A stretch of DNA of 64,000 bases, taken from Rhodoplanes serenus. Lineage in GTDB: Bacteria; Pseudomonadota; Alphaproteobacteria; Rhizobiales; Xanthobacteraceae. The position numbers and the translations under genes are program-made. Below the pieces are notes generated by a model, which saw only the letters and a list, made by a program, of their open reading frames with translations, made no database searches and had not been told where the DNA came from. Of this stretch, positions 35,721 to 44,084 are shown piece after piece (position 1 is the first letter of the stretch; every line of letters begins with the position of its first letter). Location: positions 41,339-105,338 of the forward strand of contig CAMAWG010000002.1 in NCBI GenBank assembly GCA_945861855.1, given 5' to 3'.

Positions 35721-36512
35721 ATGAGCAGCCAGCCGCAGATCGCCATCGACAAGGTGGCCCACGTCTACCGGCCGCCGCGCGGGCGTCCGGTGCTGGCGCT
35801 CGAGGAAATCTCGCTCGAAGTCCAGCAGCGCGAATTCGTGGCGCTGCTCGGCCCCTCCGGCTGCGGCAAGTCCACGCTGCTGTATCTCATCGGCGGCTTC
35901 CTGCCGATCGAGAGGGGCACGATCACGGTCAACGGCGAGCCGGTGAAGGCGCCGGGCCCGGACCGCGGCATCGTGTTCCAGCATTTCGCGCTGTTTCCCT
36001 GGAAGACCGTGCGCGACAACATCCTCTATGGCCTGGAACGCCAGACCATGCCGAAGGCCGAGCGGCAGGAACGCGCGCAGCACTTCATCGATCTGGTCGG
36101 GCTCAGCGGCTTCGAGGACAGCTATCCGTCGCAACTGTCCGGCGGCATGAAGCAGCGCACCGCGCTGGCCCGCACCCTCGCCTTCGATCCGAGCATCCTT
36201 TTGATGGACGAGCCGTTCGGCGCGCTCGACGCGCAGACCCGCCATCTGATGCAGGCGGAGCTGCTCAGCATCTGGCAGCGCACACCCAAGACCGTGATCT
36301 TCGTCACCCACGACGTGCAGGAGGCGGTCTACCTCGCCGACCGCGTGGCGGTGATGTCGGCGCGGCCCGGCCGGATCAAGACAATCGTCGACACCAAGTT
36401 CGACAAGAAGGATGCCGGCATCTTCAAGTCCAAGGGTTTCGTCGACAAGGTGGACGAGCTGTGGAACCTCGTTCGCGACGAGGCGATCAAGGCGGAGCGC
36501 CGCGCGCCATGA
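35721..36512 (+). CDS. ABC importer ATPase (SsuB/TauB group)
   Basis: A 263-residue ATPase with Walker A GPSGCGKSTL, Q-loop VFQHFALFPWKTV, signature LSGGMKQRTALAR, Walker B ILLMDEPFGALDAQTR and switch His in FVTHDVQEAVYLADR. LSGGMKQR and the FGALD form are characteristic of the SsuB/TauB/NrtD group. The stop overlaps the start of the first permease (ATGA). It powers the permease pair at 36509-38082. Confidence 0.92.
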   Translation: MSSQPQIAIDKVAHVYRPPRGRPVLALEEISLEVQQREFVALLGPSGCGKSTLLYLIGGFLPIERGTITVNGEPVKAPGPDRGIVFQHFALFPWKTVRDNILYGLERQTMPKAERQERAQHFIDLVGLSGFEDSYPSQLSGGMKQRTALARTLAFDPSILLMDEPFGALDAQTRHLMQAELLSIWQRTPKTVIFVTHDVQEAVYLADRVAVMSARPGRIKTIVDTKFDKKDAGIFKSKGFVDKVDELWNLVRDEAIKAERRAP

Positions 36513-37261
36513 AATCCGCCTGGTTCCGCTATCTGCCGCTCGTGCTGCTCGCGGTCGCGTGGGAGGCCGTGGCGCGGCTCGAGCTCGTGTCCACCTCGGC
36601 GCTGCCGCCGTTAAGCGAAGTGGCGGTGAGCTGGATCGATCTGGTCAGGACCGGCGAGCTTGTCGGCAACACCGGCGCCTCGCTCTATCGCGCGACAACG
36701 GGCCTGCTGCTGGCCATCGTGGTCGGGACTGCGCTCGGCATCGGCATGGCGTGGTGGAAGCCGATCAACGTGCTGCTGAGCCCGCTGGTCGAGAGCTTCT
36801 ATCCGCTGCCGAAGTCCGCGCTCATTCCGGTCACGGTGATCTGGCTCGGCTTCGGCAACGGCTCGAAAATCCTGTTGATCTTCATGGGCTGCATGATCCC
36901 GGTCACCATCGGCGCGTTCAACGGCGCGCGTTCGAGCGAGCAGACGCTGGTCTGGTCGGCGCGCAGCATGGGCGCCAATCGCCTCCGCATGCTGTGGGAC
37001 GTTGTGCTGCCGAGCGCCATGCCGGAGCTGCTCAACGGCATCCGCACGGCGCTGGCGCTGTCGTTCATCCTGCTGGTCAGCTCGGAATTGATCGTGGCGC
37101 GCGAAGGGCTCGGCCATCTGATCGGCTTCCTCGGCGCCAACGGCTCCTATGACGCGATGTACGCCGTGGTGATGACCGTGTCGTTCCTCGGATTTGCCGC
37201 CGACCGCGGCTACCAGATGCTCGTGAACCGGATGCTGCGATGGCGCGAACAGACGCCGTGA
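36509..37261 (+). CDS. ABC permease (SsuC/TauC group), first of two
   Basis: A 250-residue inner-membrane protein with about six hydrophobic helices. The EAA-type ATPase contact is ARSMGANRLRMLWDVVLPSA near residue 155, and PLVESFYPLPKSALIPVTVI matches the SsuC/TauC family. The ATG at 36509 overlaps the ATPase stop and the TGA overlaps the next permease start, so all are co-translated. Having two different permeases predicts a heterodimeric channel, unlike the usual SsuC homodimer. Confidence 0.9.
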   Translation: MKSAWFRYLPLVLLAVAWEAVARLELVSTSALPPLSEVAVSWIDLVRTGELVGNTGASLYRATTGLLLAIVVGTALGIGMAWWKPINVLLSPLVESFYPLPKSALIPVTVIWLGFGNGSKILLIFMGCMIPVTIGAFNGARSSEQTLVWSARSMGANRLRMLWDVVLPSAMPELLNGIRTALALSFILLVSSELIVAREGLGHLIGFLGANGSYDAMYAVVMTVSFLGFAADRGYQMLVNRMLRWREQTP

Positions 37262-38082
37262 TGCCGGACCATGCGGCCCTGCTGGAGGCGCCCGCGCCTT
37301 CGCTCGCGCGCACCTTGATGTGGGGATTCGCGCGGGTGTTCTCCATTGTCGCGCTGATCGCGGCCTGGGAGGGGCTGGCGCGCAGCGGCCAGTTCACGCC
37401 CTTCGTGCTGCCGTCGCTGTCCTCGGTGATCGAGCGTATCTGGACCGACGCCATCTCGGGCGATCTCGCGATCAACACCGGGCTCACGGTCTATCGCGCG
37501 CTGGTCGGGTTTTTCATCTCCATGGTCGTCGGAATCCTGATCGGCGTGGCGATGTCGCGCAACGTCATCGCCAACTGGTTCTTCGATCCGATCGTCTCGG
37601 TCGGCTTCCCGATGCCGAAGATCGCCTTCCTCCCGGTCGTGATCCTGTGGCTCGGCGTCTACGACGTTGCGAAAATCACCATCATCGTCATCGACGCCAT
37701 CTTCCCGGTGATCGCCGCCACCTTGATCGCCATCCGCGGCGTCGAGCGCGAGCTGATCTGGTCGGCGCGCAACCTGGGCGCCAACGACCGCGAGTTGATG
37801 TGGCAGATCGTGCTGCCGGCGGCGGCGCCGCAGATCCTCACGGGCCTGCAGGTGGCGCTGCCGCTGTCGATGATCGTCGCGGTGGTGGCGGAGATGCTGA
37901 TGGGCGGGTACGGCCTCGGCGGCGCGATGATGACGGCCTCGCGTTTTGCCGATTCGCGCGGCGTGTTCGCCGGTATCGTCGAGATCGCCATCGTCGGCTA
38001 TGTGCTGATCAAGGCGATGTCGGTGTTGAGGCGGCGGCTGCTGATCTGGCACCAGGAAGCGCAAGAGCCGACAACAACGTGA
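37261..38082 (+). CDS. ABC permease (SsuC/TauC group), second of two
   Basis: About 273 residues from the ATG at 37261 that overlaps the preceding TGA; an ATG at 37240 is an alternative start. It has about six helices, with FDPIVSVGFPMPKIAFLPVV and the EAA contact ARNLGANDRELMWQIVLPAA near residue 175. It partners with the preceding permease. This is the last gene of the importer operon; the mobile region begins just after it. Confidence 0.9.
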   Translation: MPDHAALLEAPAPSLARTLMWGFARVFSIVALIAAWEGLARSGQFTPFVLPSLSSVIERIWTDAISGDLAINTGLTVYRALVGFFISMVVGILIGVAMSRNVIANWFFDPIVSVGFPMPKIAFLPVVILWLGVYDVAKITIIVIDAIFPVIAATLIAIRGVERELIWSARNLGANDRELMWQIVLPAAAPQILTGLQVALPLSMIVAVVAEMLMGGYGLGGAMMTASRFADSRGVFAGIVEIAIVGYVLIKAMSVLRRRLLIWHQEAQEPTTT

Positions 38083-38408
38083 TTTCAATAGGTTAACTTG
38101 GATTTTGATTGGATAGTCTCGTTATAGTCTCAACCCTAGCCATCCAACAATTCACGATCAACTGCCCAGCGAGTACGAGCTATGTGCAGCTATGAGGCGC
38201 TATGACCAGGGGCGGAAAAATACTGAGCGCGTAAGATTTTGATTCCGCAGAGATAGGGTATCGGAAAATTTTCCTCATACCCCAATAATACCCTGGGCAT
38301 CTTTTTTGACGGTGGTTCGATTCCGTTCGCGTCATCAAATGACAAACAAAAATAGAATTTACAGCGCATCTCACGTCGTGCAAACACAAAAAGCAATGCT
38401 ATGCGCAG
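38083..38408. other. Non-coding gap with a tRNA-like 3' fragment
   Basis: This AT-richer stretch between the importer operon and the truncated transposase holds no convincing gene. It contains GGTGGTTCGATTCCGTTCGC at about 38311-38330, which resembles the T-arm and acceptor end of a tRNA, without the rest of a tRNA upstream. GCTATG repeats at about 38180-38203 and 38398 flank the junction. It may be an old attachment-site scar. Confidence 0.4.
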
Positions 38409-39740
38409 CTATCCTCCCAAGCGAGCTACCTTCATCGAGTAGTACGAGAGCGTCCTTTTGCTACTCCCTTGGTTTTCTCTGTCTTTGACGACGAGATCGA
38501 GGATTTTGATCTCGCCGGTAGTGAACGCAAGTTGGGGCGGCGCTTCCGGAGCAGCGCGATTCATCATGGTTGTCCAGAATATCCGCCAGCTCAAAAGGCA
38601 GAAGATCGCGATGAGGTTGACGAGGCGCTCGGCGGTCCTGAGCTTGGCATCCTCTGCCTTGCATCCCGATTTGAGGATGTGGTGGAACACCTCGATTTTC
38701 CATCGCAACGCGTACCAGCTTAGCTTTTCTATCGCCTCCTCGGCCGAGTTCACCTCGAGGTTAGTGATGAGCTTCCAAACGACCGGGGCACGATGAGGCG
38801 GGTGTTTGCGTTCTTCGGCATGAATGACGGTGAGCACGAGAGCCGGATAGCGCTTCTGCTTGCCCACCGGCGGCAAAACGCAGATTCGTTTGTAGCGAAT
38901 TTCAACTGTGGCCTGCTCAACCTCTCCGGTCTTGGTACGGATTTCGACAGTGTGATGAGCTTGAACCGTAACCTCCGCCATTTCGTCGGTGATCGTGTGA
39001 TCGCCTTCGCCGGCCAGGCGGTCGACGCAGGCACGGACAAGAAAATTGGTACCGATCTCCTGCGCGGCGCAAAAGAATTCGTAGATGTCGTTCTCGCGAT
39101 CGCCGATATGAATGCAACGGTCGGGATCGCCGATAAGCTCCGACGATTGCCGCATATTGGCGAGCCAGCGCATGCTTTCTTTGCTCTCGATTGGTACGCG
39201 GGTCGTGTTGATGCGGCGCTTGAGCGCAGTCGTTCCCTTAAACTTCGAGCGCGTCCAGAACTTGATAGCGACAAGTCCCAGCGGCAAACCTTCTGTCGTT
39301 ATAGCAAGACTCGAATGCATCAGCAGACCGCACACGGTGTGCAGCGTGAGCAGGCGATCCCTGTTGCGCTTGTTCGGTGCGTAGGTGAGCGAGCCGATTT
39401 CTTCCGGGCGCGCCCGCTTGTAGACGAATTCTGTCGTGTCTTGCACAACAAGAATAGGGCCGCCTGCGGCTCGGATTCGGTCGCCAGTCGATGCGAAGTG
39501 GCCCGCCAGGATCTCGCCTTCACTGACATCCTCGTTAGACAGGAACCGGTACGCGGCCTTGGTGTTGGCCCAATCCGCACAGGCCAGCGGAATAGTTTCC
39601 CCCATCGCTCCATCCAACTGCGCCACGATCTTCCTTAGCCGTTGGCCCAGCCGCTCGTCTCTGAATTTCGATCTCGCCAGTTCGCCGTCGATCCATGATA
39701 CGCCTTCCGGTGTCGATTTTTCCACGGGGCACCTCGCCAA
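38409..39740 (-). CDS. IS4-family (IS50-like) transposase, C-terminally truncated
   Basis: A 443-residue DDE transposase. The N-terminal DNA-binding part has RSKFRDERLGQRLRKIVAQL and ADWANTKAAYRFLSNEDVSE. Catalytic residues are D in LVVQDTTEF, D in CIHIGDRENDIYEF and E in YALRWKIEVFHHILKSGC (the YREK region). The reading frame ends with SMKVARLGG then TAG, but relatives continue for about 30-45 residues after ARLGG (dimerisation tail). The stop therefore marks a truncation, perhaps by a deletion junction at about 38409. It is probably inactive. Confidence 0.85.
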   Translation of the reverse strand: MARCPVEKSTPEGVSWIDGELARSKFRDERLGQRLRKIVAQLDGAMGETIPLACADWANTKAAYRFLSNEDVSEGEILAGHFASTGDRIRAAGGPILVVQDTTEFVYKRARPEEIGSLTYAPNKRNRDRLLTLHTVCGLLMHSSLAITTEGLPLGLVAIKFWTRSKFKGTTALKRRINTTRVPIESKESMRWLANMRQSSELIGDPDRCIHIGDRENDIYEFFCAAQEIGTNFLVRACVDRLAGEGDHTITDEMAEVTVQAHHTVEIRTKTGEVEQATVEIRYKRICVLPPVGKQKRYPALVLTVIHAEERKHPPHRAPVVWKLITNLEVNSAEEAIEKLSWYALRWKIEVFHHILKSGCKAEDAKLRTAERLVNLIAIFCLLSWRIFWTTMMNRAAPEAPPQLAFTTGEIKILDLVVKDRENQGSSKRTLSYYSMKVARLGG

Positions 39741-39831
39741 TGCGATTCGGTGCCAGCCAATGAATCACGCCCGATTCCTCCTACGCAAATCCCTTCAAAC
39801 TCGGGGTCCGCGATTTGTGGGTAATTGCAAG
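38409..39831 (-). mobile_element. IS4-family insertion sequence, one end missing
   Basis: The transposase gene occupies 38409-39740. Upstream of it, the reverse complement of 39813-39831 reads CTTGCAATTACCCACAAAT, which matches the IS50/Tn5 outer end (CTGACTCTTATACACAAGT) at 12 of 19 positions and is probably the intact end. I find no counterpart beyond the transposase stop, and the transposase itself lacks its C-terminus, so the distal end seems lost. Confidence 0.6.
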
Positions 39832-40201
39832 GCCAGAACACCGCTTACCTTGCATGCGCTCGGCAACCAACATCACCGCACGCCCAGCGCGTCTTCAGAG
39901 AGTTTTGGATTCAGTGCGGAGATTCGATTCGTTGCGAGGTGGGTGACGACCTCACGCTAATAGCCGCGCTTTTGATACTTCTACCGCCCTATCGAGGGCC
40001 CGATAAAACGCTGTTTCGAGCGGAGTCCGCTGAAAAGCGCAAGCGCCGAACATATGGCCTTTCCTGGTCACCCTGATCGAGATTGCGCGCGACAGCTACC
40101 GTGCGACCGGCGAGATCATTTGCGCATTCCTGCCCCTACTCTGGCCTGAATGGCAACGATCTACGGCGACGCGACGGGACGATGACTTTCCAGCCGCGAT
40201 C
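39832..40201. other. Gap between IS4 remnant and a hypothetical gene
   Basis: No gene could be supported here. The frame of the gene that follows is open back to about 40034 but has no ATG or GTG in that part, so its 5' end may have been lost. Confidence 0.4.
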
Positions 40202-40534
40202 ATGTGTGGGCCGACCCCATCATGGGCGCTCGACATGTTCACCCGCCAGGGCCGCGATGCACTTGCCGCGTTCCTTCGGATCGAGTGCGAGACAGCCCGT
40301 TGGGTTCGCCAGCACATTCCACCGCCGCAGCGGGTGACCTTCATCGGCGGCGTCCTCTTCAGGGTTGAGAGTGGACTGGTCCGGGGCCGTATGGAATGGC
40401 CGCTCGCGATCAAGCTTCGGCGAATGGCCGATATTGAATGCCACGGTCCTCATTGCGCCGACGCCACCGAAATCCTCGCCCTGCTGCGCGACGACATCCC
40501 GCTGCTGAACGAAGTGAGGGCGCTCCATGCATGA
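40202..40534 (+). CDS. Hypothetical protein, possibly 5'-truncated
   Basis: 110 residues from the ATG at 40202. The same frame is open upstream to 40034 and reads plausible protein (WPFLVTLIEIARDSYRATGE, FLPLLWPEWQRSTATRRDDD), so the ATG is probably internal and the original start lost. I do not recognise the family. It contains FTRQGRDALAAFLRIECETA, HIPPPQRVTFIGGVLFRVES and ends in a Leu-rich helix (EILALLRDDIPLLNEVRALH). It lies between two insertion sequences, 32 bases before the ISL3 inverted repeat. Confidence 0.45.
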   Translation: MCGPTPSWALDMFTRQGRDALAAFLRIECETARWVRQHIPPPQRVTFIGGVLFRVESGLVRGRMEWPLAIKLRRMADIECHGPHCADATEILALLRDDIPLLNEVRALHA

Positions 40535-40565
40535 CGTTCTCACTTGTCAATCGGCGTTGGATCGG

Positions 40566-42270
40566 GACCCCTTATCGGCATCCAAAAGGGGGTCTGACGC
40601 AATTCTGATGACGATCTGCCGAAGCTAGGTGGCGCCGATTAGCCGGGCTTGCAGAAGATCGATTTTCGCCCGTCCGTACATCTGGCGTTTCATCAGCTTG
40701 AGCTTCGTGATCTGTCCTTCGGTCTGGCCGTTTGACCAAGGCTCGGTGATGGCGGCACAGACCGCGGCTTTGTCCCTAACGATGCCGCTGGCAAAGGACG
40801 CGATCAGGCCGACACTGGCCGTGGCAATCCATGGATCGAGATCGGTGACGAGCTTCTGGCGCAGCATGGCCTGAAACCTATCGACGAGGGTGCGGGCTTC
40901 GACGAGCGTTGGCACGCGCGCCTCGATGGCGGCAATCGTGACGGTATCTGCTTTGCTCAGATGATCGCGCGCCGTGGTCATCAGTCGGGCGATTGTTCTC
41001 GCGGACGGTACTTTTTGAAGTTGTTGATCGGTCGCCTTCTCCGCACGTCGCCGCCGCGTCCTCCACTCGCTGACGACACGCAAGGAGCCTTGGAAGCCTT
41101 GCACTTGCAGACGACGCCAGAGCTCTGTCCCGTTCCGGCAGCCCGCGCCCCATTGAGCGTCCAGGAAGGGCAAGTGGGCGTCGAGCGTGCTCTGCCGAGT
41201 CCGGAAGATGTCCGTGCTCTCACCGCGGCTGACCTGGCGAATGAGTTTACGGCTGTGCCCGGTCCGGCGGACGATCTCCTTGAGCGGCACCCCGTCCCTG
41301 ACGAGCGCCATGATCGCGGCTTTGGTCTCCTTGCGCCGCAGATAGCCTTGATATTGCAACCTTTCCGCACAGGTGAGCAGCTCCGGATTTATCGTCGTCG
41401 CGCCGATTGCGGACCGGATCACGCGCATGGACCGGCGTACCGCGTCGAGGAAGGCCGCGCTTGCGTTTTCCATCAGGTGCCAGCGATCGGCAACCTGGAT
41501 GGCGTCAGGGAGCGCCTGGGCTGCAGCCTCGCCATAGCCGCCGCCACGGTCGCGCGATACGATCCTGATCCCTGGATGGTCGGAAAGCCAAGCCCGCACC
41601 GTTGCGATCTCGCGATCCGGAAGCAGCGCCACAATCCGCCGCCGCTCCAAATCGCAGACGATTGTTCCGTAGCGATGGTTCCTCCGGAAGGCCCAGTCAT
41701 CAATGCCGGCAACGACCAGAGGCTCGGTCGGTGGGCAGGTTCGTCGCCGGATGACCCGCAGCAGGGTATCGTTGCTCACGGGCAGCATCAATCGCTTGGC
41801 GAAGGTTGCTGCCGGCCTACCGCCGAGGGCCAGGCCCAGATGATGGACGATGCATTCCAGCCGCGCTGTTCGGCGCGACCGCACTGGGACGACGTCGTCA
41901 CCGAACCGCTCGGCGAAAATCCGTCGGCGACAATGCGGGACCTCGCAGACAAACCGCCGCGCGATCACCCGGAGACGGATCGGCCTGCCCGCGCTGGGTA
42001 GATCTGCAACTTGTCGGGCGTATCGGCTATGAATTCGGCGCGACACCGTCCCGCACAATGGGCACTTGGTCATGCCGGCTTCCGACCGGACGGTCAAAAT
42101 AATCGAATCCGGTGAGTCGCTTACGCTCTCGACCGCCAACCCACTCGGCGCAAGGGACGAAATTCGAAAGCCGGTTCGCATGGCGCTGATTCCCCCATTG
42201 GAGAACCGCAAAGTCGCCAGCGAACTCATCAAATGTGAGTCAGACCCGGAATTGGACGCGAAAGGGGGTC
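40566..42270 (-). mobile_element. ISL3-family insertion sequence with terminal inverted repeats
   Basis: Imperfect inverted repeats bracket the transposase: 40566-40598 begins GACCCCTTATCGGCATCCAA and ends GGGTCTGAC; the reverse complement of 42239-42270 begins GACCCCCTTTCGCGTCCAA and ends GGGTCTGAC. The element is about 1.7 kb. No clean 8-bp target duplication is visible next to these arms, and a MarR fragment begins about 27 bp beyond the right arm, so the exact outer end may be a little further out. Confidence 0.72.
40625..42229 (-). CDS. ISL3-family transposase
   Basis: 534 residues from the ATG at 42229, which lies just inside the right inverted repeat; the longer frame would start within that repeat. 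The N-terminal zinc-binding part has KCPLCGTVSRRIHSRYARQV and RFVCEVPHCRRRIFAERF. The DDE domain begins VVAGIDDWAFRRNHRYGTIV, with IVSRDRGGGYGEAAAQALPD for the second Asp and TEPWSNGQTEGQITKLKLMK for the final Glu region. All parts expected for an ISL3 transposase of this length are present, so it may be active. Confidence 0.9.
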   Translation of the reverse strand: MSSLATLRFSNGGISAMRTGFRISSLAPSGLAVESVSDSPDSIILTVRSEAGMTKCPLCGTVSRRIHSRYARQVADLPSAGRPIRLRVIARRFVCEVPHCRRRIFAERFGDDVVPVRSRRTARLECIVHHLGLALGGRPAATFAKRLMLPVSNDTLLRVIRRRTCPPTEPLVVAGIDDWAFRRNHRYGTIVCDLERRRIVALLPDREIATVRAWLSDHPGIRIVSRDRGGGYGEAAAQALPDAIQVADRWHLMENASAAFLDAVRRSMRVIRSAIGATTINPELLTCAERLQYQGYLRRKETKAAIMALVRDGVPLKEIVRRTGHSRKLIRQVSRGESTDIFRTRQSTLDAHLPFLDAQWGAGCRNGTELWRRLQVQGFQGSLRVVSEWRTRRRRAEKATDQQLQKVPSARTIARLMTTARDHLSKADTVTIAAIEARVPTLVEARTLVDRFQAMLRQKLVTDLDPWIATASVGLIASFASGIVRDKAAVCAAITEPWSNGQTEGQITKLKLMKRQMYGRAKIDLLQARLIGAT

Positions 42271-42296
42271 GGAGTTGGATGCGATTTGACACGAAC

Positions 42297-42460
42297 TACC
42301 CACGGGAGTCAACTTCAGCAGCTTGATGCGTTTGTCATCGGTAGAAGAATAGTGCGTCACCAGATCGTTCGTTTCCAGCGCTCCAAAACGTTATCAAGGG
42401 TGGAGCGGCCGAAAGCAATTAGCGCCGACAATCGCGTGGCATTCAATAGATTATTTTCCT
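42297..42460 (-). pseudogene. MarR-family regulator fragment cut by the ISL3 element
   Basis: Reverse-strand translation gives NATRLSALIAFGRSTLDNVL then, after a one-base frameshift at about 42380, LETNDLVTHYSSTDDKRIK and LLKLTPVG. This is the winged helix-turn-helix of a MarR protein (recognition helix plus DDKR wing). The match stops at about 42297, near the ISL3 right end, and the N-terminus is not found. It is a dead gene. Confidence 0.65.
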
Positions 42461-42562
42461 TCCGTCTCGGCCGCGCGCCATATGCGCGTTTACGCGCGTC
42501 TTCGACGCGCTATGGCGAGGGCGGGTGAGAAGCCCGGGCACCGAACGGCTAGGAAGGTCGAG

Positions 42563-43300
42563 CTAGCCCACGACCTTGGCCTTGCGCGATCGGAAGACCT
42601 TGGCCTGTCGCACCGGAGCGCTGCCGGGCTTTTTCGGCGTCACCAGCAGGCCTGCGAAAATCGAACCGATCTGATAGTTGATGTAGGCGTCGAGATCGCC
42701 GATCGCCCTGACCTCGCGGGTGTGCAAAGCGATCATGTGGGCAATGAACATCACGTCCAGCCCGGCGAGCCGCGCCGGCACCTTGCGAAATACCCCGGCC
42801 TCGATACCGCCGGCGATAATGGTCTCGAAATAGCTGATGACGCTCGACACCGTCGCGACCACAGCCGAACGCGGCTCCGGCGGCAGGAAACCGACCTCGC
42901 GATACAGCAGACGGATCGGCCGCCGAAATCGATTGACGATCTGGCAATAGCTGGCGAAGCCGATTTCCAGCGATCGCTCCGGCGACTCGGGGTCGAGCAC
43001 GGTTTCCGACAGCTTCTGAGCAATATTATTCATCAGGTCCTGGGCGACCAGGTAGAGAATGTCCTCCTTCGAGGACACGTACATGTAAAGGCTGGCGACG
43101 TTGAACGTGCAGGCGCGCACGATGTCGCGGATCGAGGTATTATGAAACCCTCGCTCCAGAAACATCTTGGTTGCGACGTCGATCAGCTCGGTGCGCCGAT
43201 GCGCGACGCGCTCCGGATTCTTGATCGTGGTTGGAATACTGGAGACGCGGCCCGGGTCCAAGGTCTGCAACTTCGTACGGCTAACCGCTTTCGCTGGCAT
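42563..43300 (-). CDS. TetR/AcrR-family repressor (paralogue of 51598)
   Basis: A 245-residue TetR regulator. The helix-turn-helix is in VATKMFLERGFHNTSIRDIV and TFNVASLYMYVSSKEDILYL. Its first 75 residues nearly repeat the TetR protein at 51598-52254 (PTTIKNPERVAHRRTELIDV versus PTTIKDPELVAQRRSEIIDV), so both probably bind the same operator. A copy of that 20-bp palindrome lies at 43452-43471, upstream of this gene. The C-terminal ligand domain differs, and the tail is Lys/Arg-rich (VRQAKVFRSRKAKVVG). The likely effector is an acyl-CoA or aromatic acid derivative. Confidence 0.88.
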   Translation of the reverse strand: MPAKAVSRTKLQTLDPGRVSSIPTTIKNPERVAHRRTELIDVATKMFLERGFHNTSIRDIVRACTFNVASLYMYVSSKEDILYLVAQDLMNNIAQKLSETVLDPESPERSLEIGFASYCQIVNRFRRPIRLLYREVGFLPPEPRSAVVATVSSVISYFETIIAGGIEAGVFRKVPARLAGLDVMFIAHMIALHTREVRAIGDLDAYINYQIGSIFAGLLVTPKKPGSAPVRQAKVFRSRKAKVVG

Positions 43301-43657
43301 AGTGCCTCGTCAGTTGTGGAACACTGCCCTGGGCGGCCTTCAACGCGGCAGACGCCCCATAACAGCGTTCGTGCCTTCAGCCCTATGCACAATCGAGTCC
43401 GCCTGTGTGATTCACTCGATAGAGCACTCTTTGGGCGAAATCAACGATTTAATAGAACATCATTATACCATAAAGAATGCAAAACGCGCGCAACGCCTCA
43501 GATGATCCGCGCCGGCTTTACCTCAACGGTCAGCAACCGCAAGGCGCTGCGCGTCGACTTCTGCTTTTACGAGCCGGCCTTGATCAGTAATCTCGAACAC
43601 AGCTGGCATCCGCAACAGCGCCGGATGTAGCCTGCAACCATAGACGGTAGAGCCATC
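43301..43657. other. Intergenic region with operator and a short unsupported ORF
   Basis: Between the TetR gene and the broken thioesterase gene. It contains the operator at 43452-43471. A 42-codon frame at 43502-43630 (starts MIRAGFTSTVSNRK) has no recognisable family and no clear ribosome site; it may be a relic. Confidence 0.4.
43452..43471. promoter_or_regulatory. TetR operator candidate, site 1
   Basis: ATAGAACA-TCAT-TATACCAT, one of four matching 20-bp palindromes in the window. It lies 151 bp upstream of the TetR gene at 42563 and 186 bp upstream of the divergent broken thioesterase gene. Confidence 0.7.
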
Positions 43658-44051
43658 ATGTCCAATATTCCTGCGGCGGCCCGGCATCGGCGCCACGTTA
43701 TCGAAGACTTACACCGTCCAGGAAAAGGACACGGTCGGCGCGATGGTGCCCGGCATGCCGATGGTGGCGGCTACTCCCTATCTGGTGACCATCGCTGAAA
43801 TGGTCTGCTACGATATTGCCAAGACCTTGATCGAGCCGGACCAGGTCACAGTGGGTAGCCGCGTCGTCATCGATCACCTCGGCGCCAGTAAAGTCGGCGC
43901 CACGCTCGCCGTTGCCGCGATGTTGCGCGGCCGCGACCGCAACCGCTTCACATTCGTTGTCACCATCAAGGACGGCGAGCGAACCGTGGCGACGGTCGAG
44001 CATGTTCGTGCCGCCGTTTCGGCGCAAAAACTGATGGCCGCGCTGGGTTAA
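43658..44051 (+). pseudogene. FlK-like acyl-CoA thioesterase, frameshifted near the start
   Basis: ATG 43658 reads MSNIPAA and then the frame must shift by one base at about 43679 to continue PGIGATLSKTYTVQEKDTVG and on to 44051. The rest is a hot-dog thioesterase of the fluoroacetyl-CoA thioesterase (FlK) type: the catalytic Thr in VAATPYL, Glu in TIAEMV and His in VVIDHLGASKVG are all kept. An internal ATG at 43743 would give a 102-residue product lacking the first strands. It likely once removed CoA from an intermediate or protected the cell from a toxic acyl-CoA. Confidence 0.7.
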
Positions 44052-44084
44052 CCGGCGGGCCGAAACGACCAAGAGGGTTACAGC

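Noticed and set aside
38311..38336. A tRNA gene at the T-arm-like sequence
   Set aside because: No D-arm, anticodon arm or matching 5' acceptor strand lies upstream, and T-stem pairing is poor; kept only as a possible attachment-site scar.
43502..43630. A 42-codon gene downstream of operator site 1
   Set aside because: No clear ribosome site and no recognisable family; mentioned only as part of the intergenic region.
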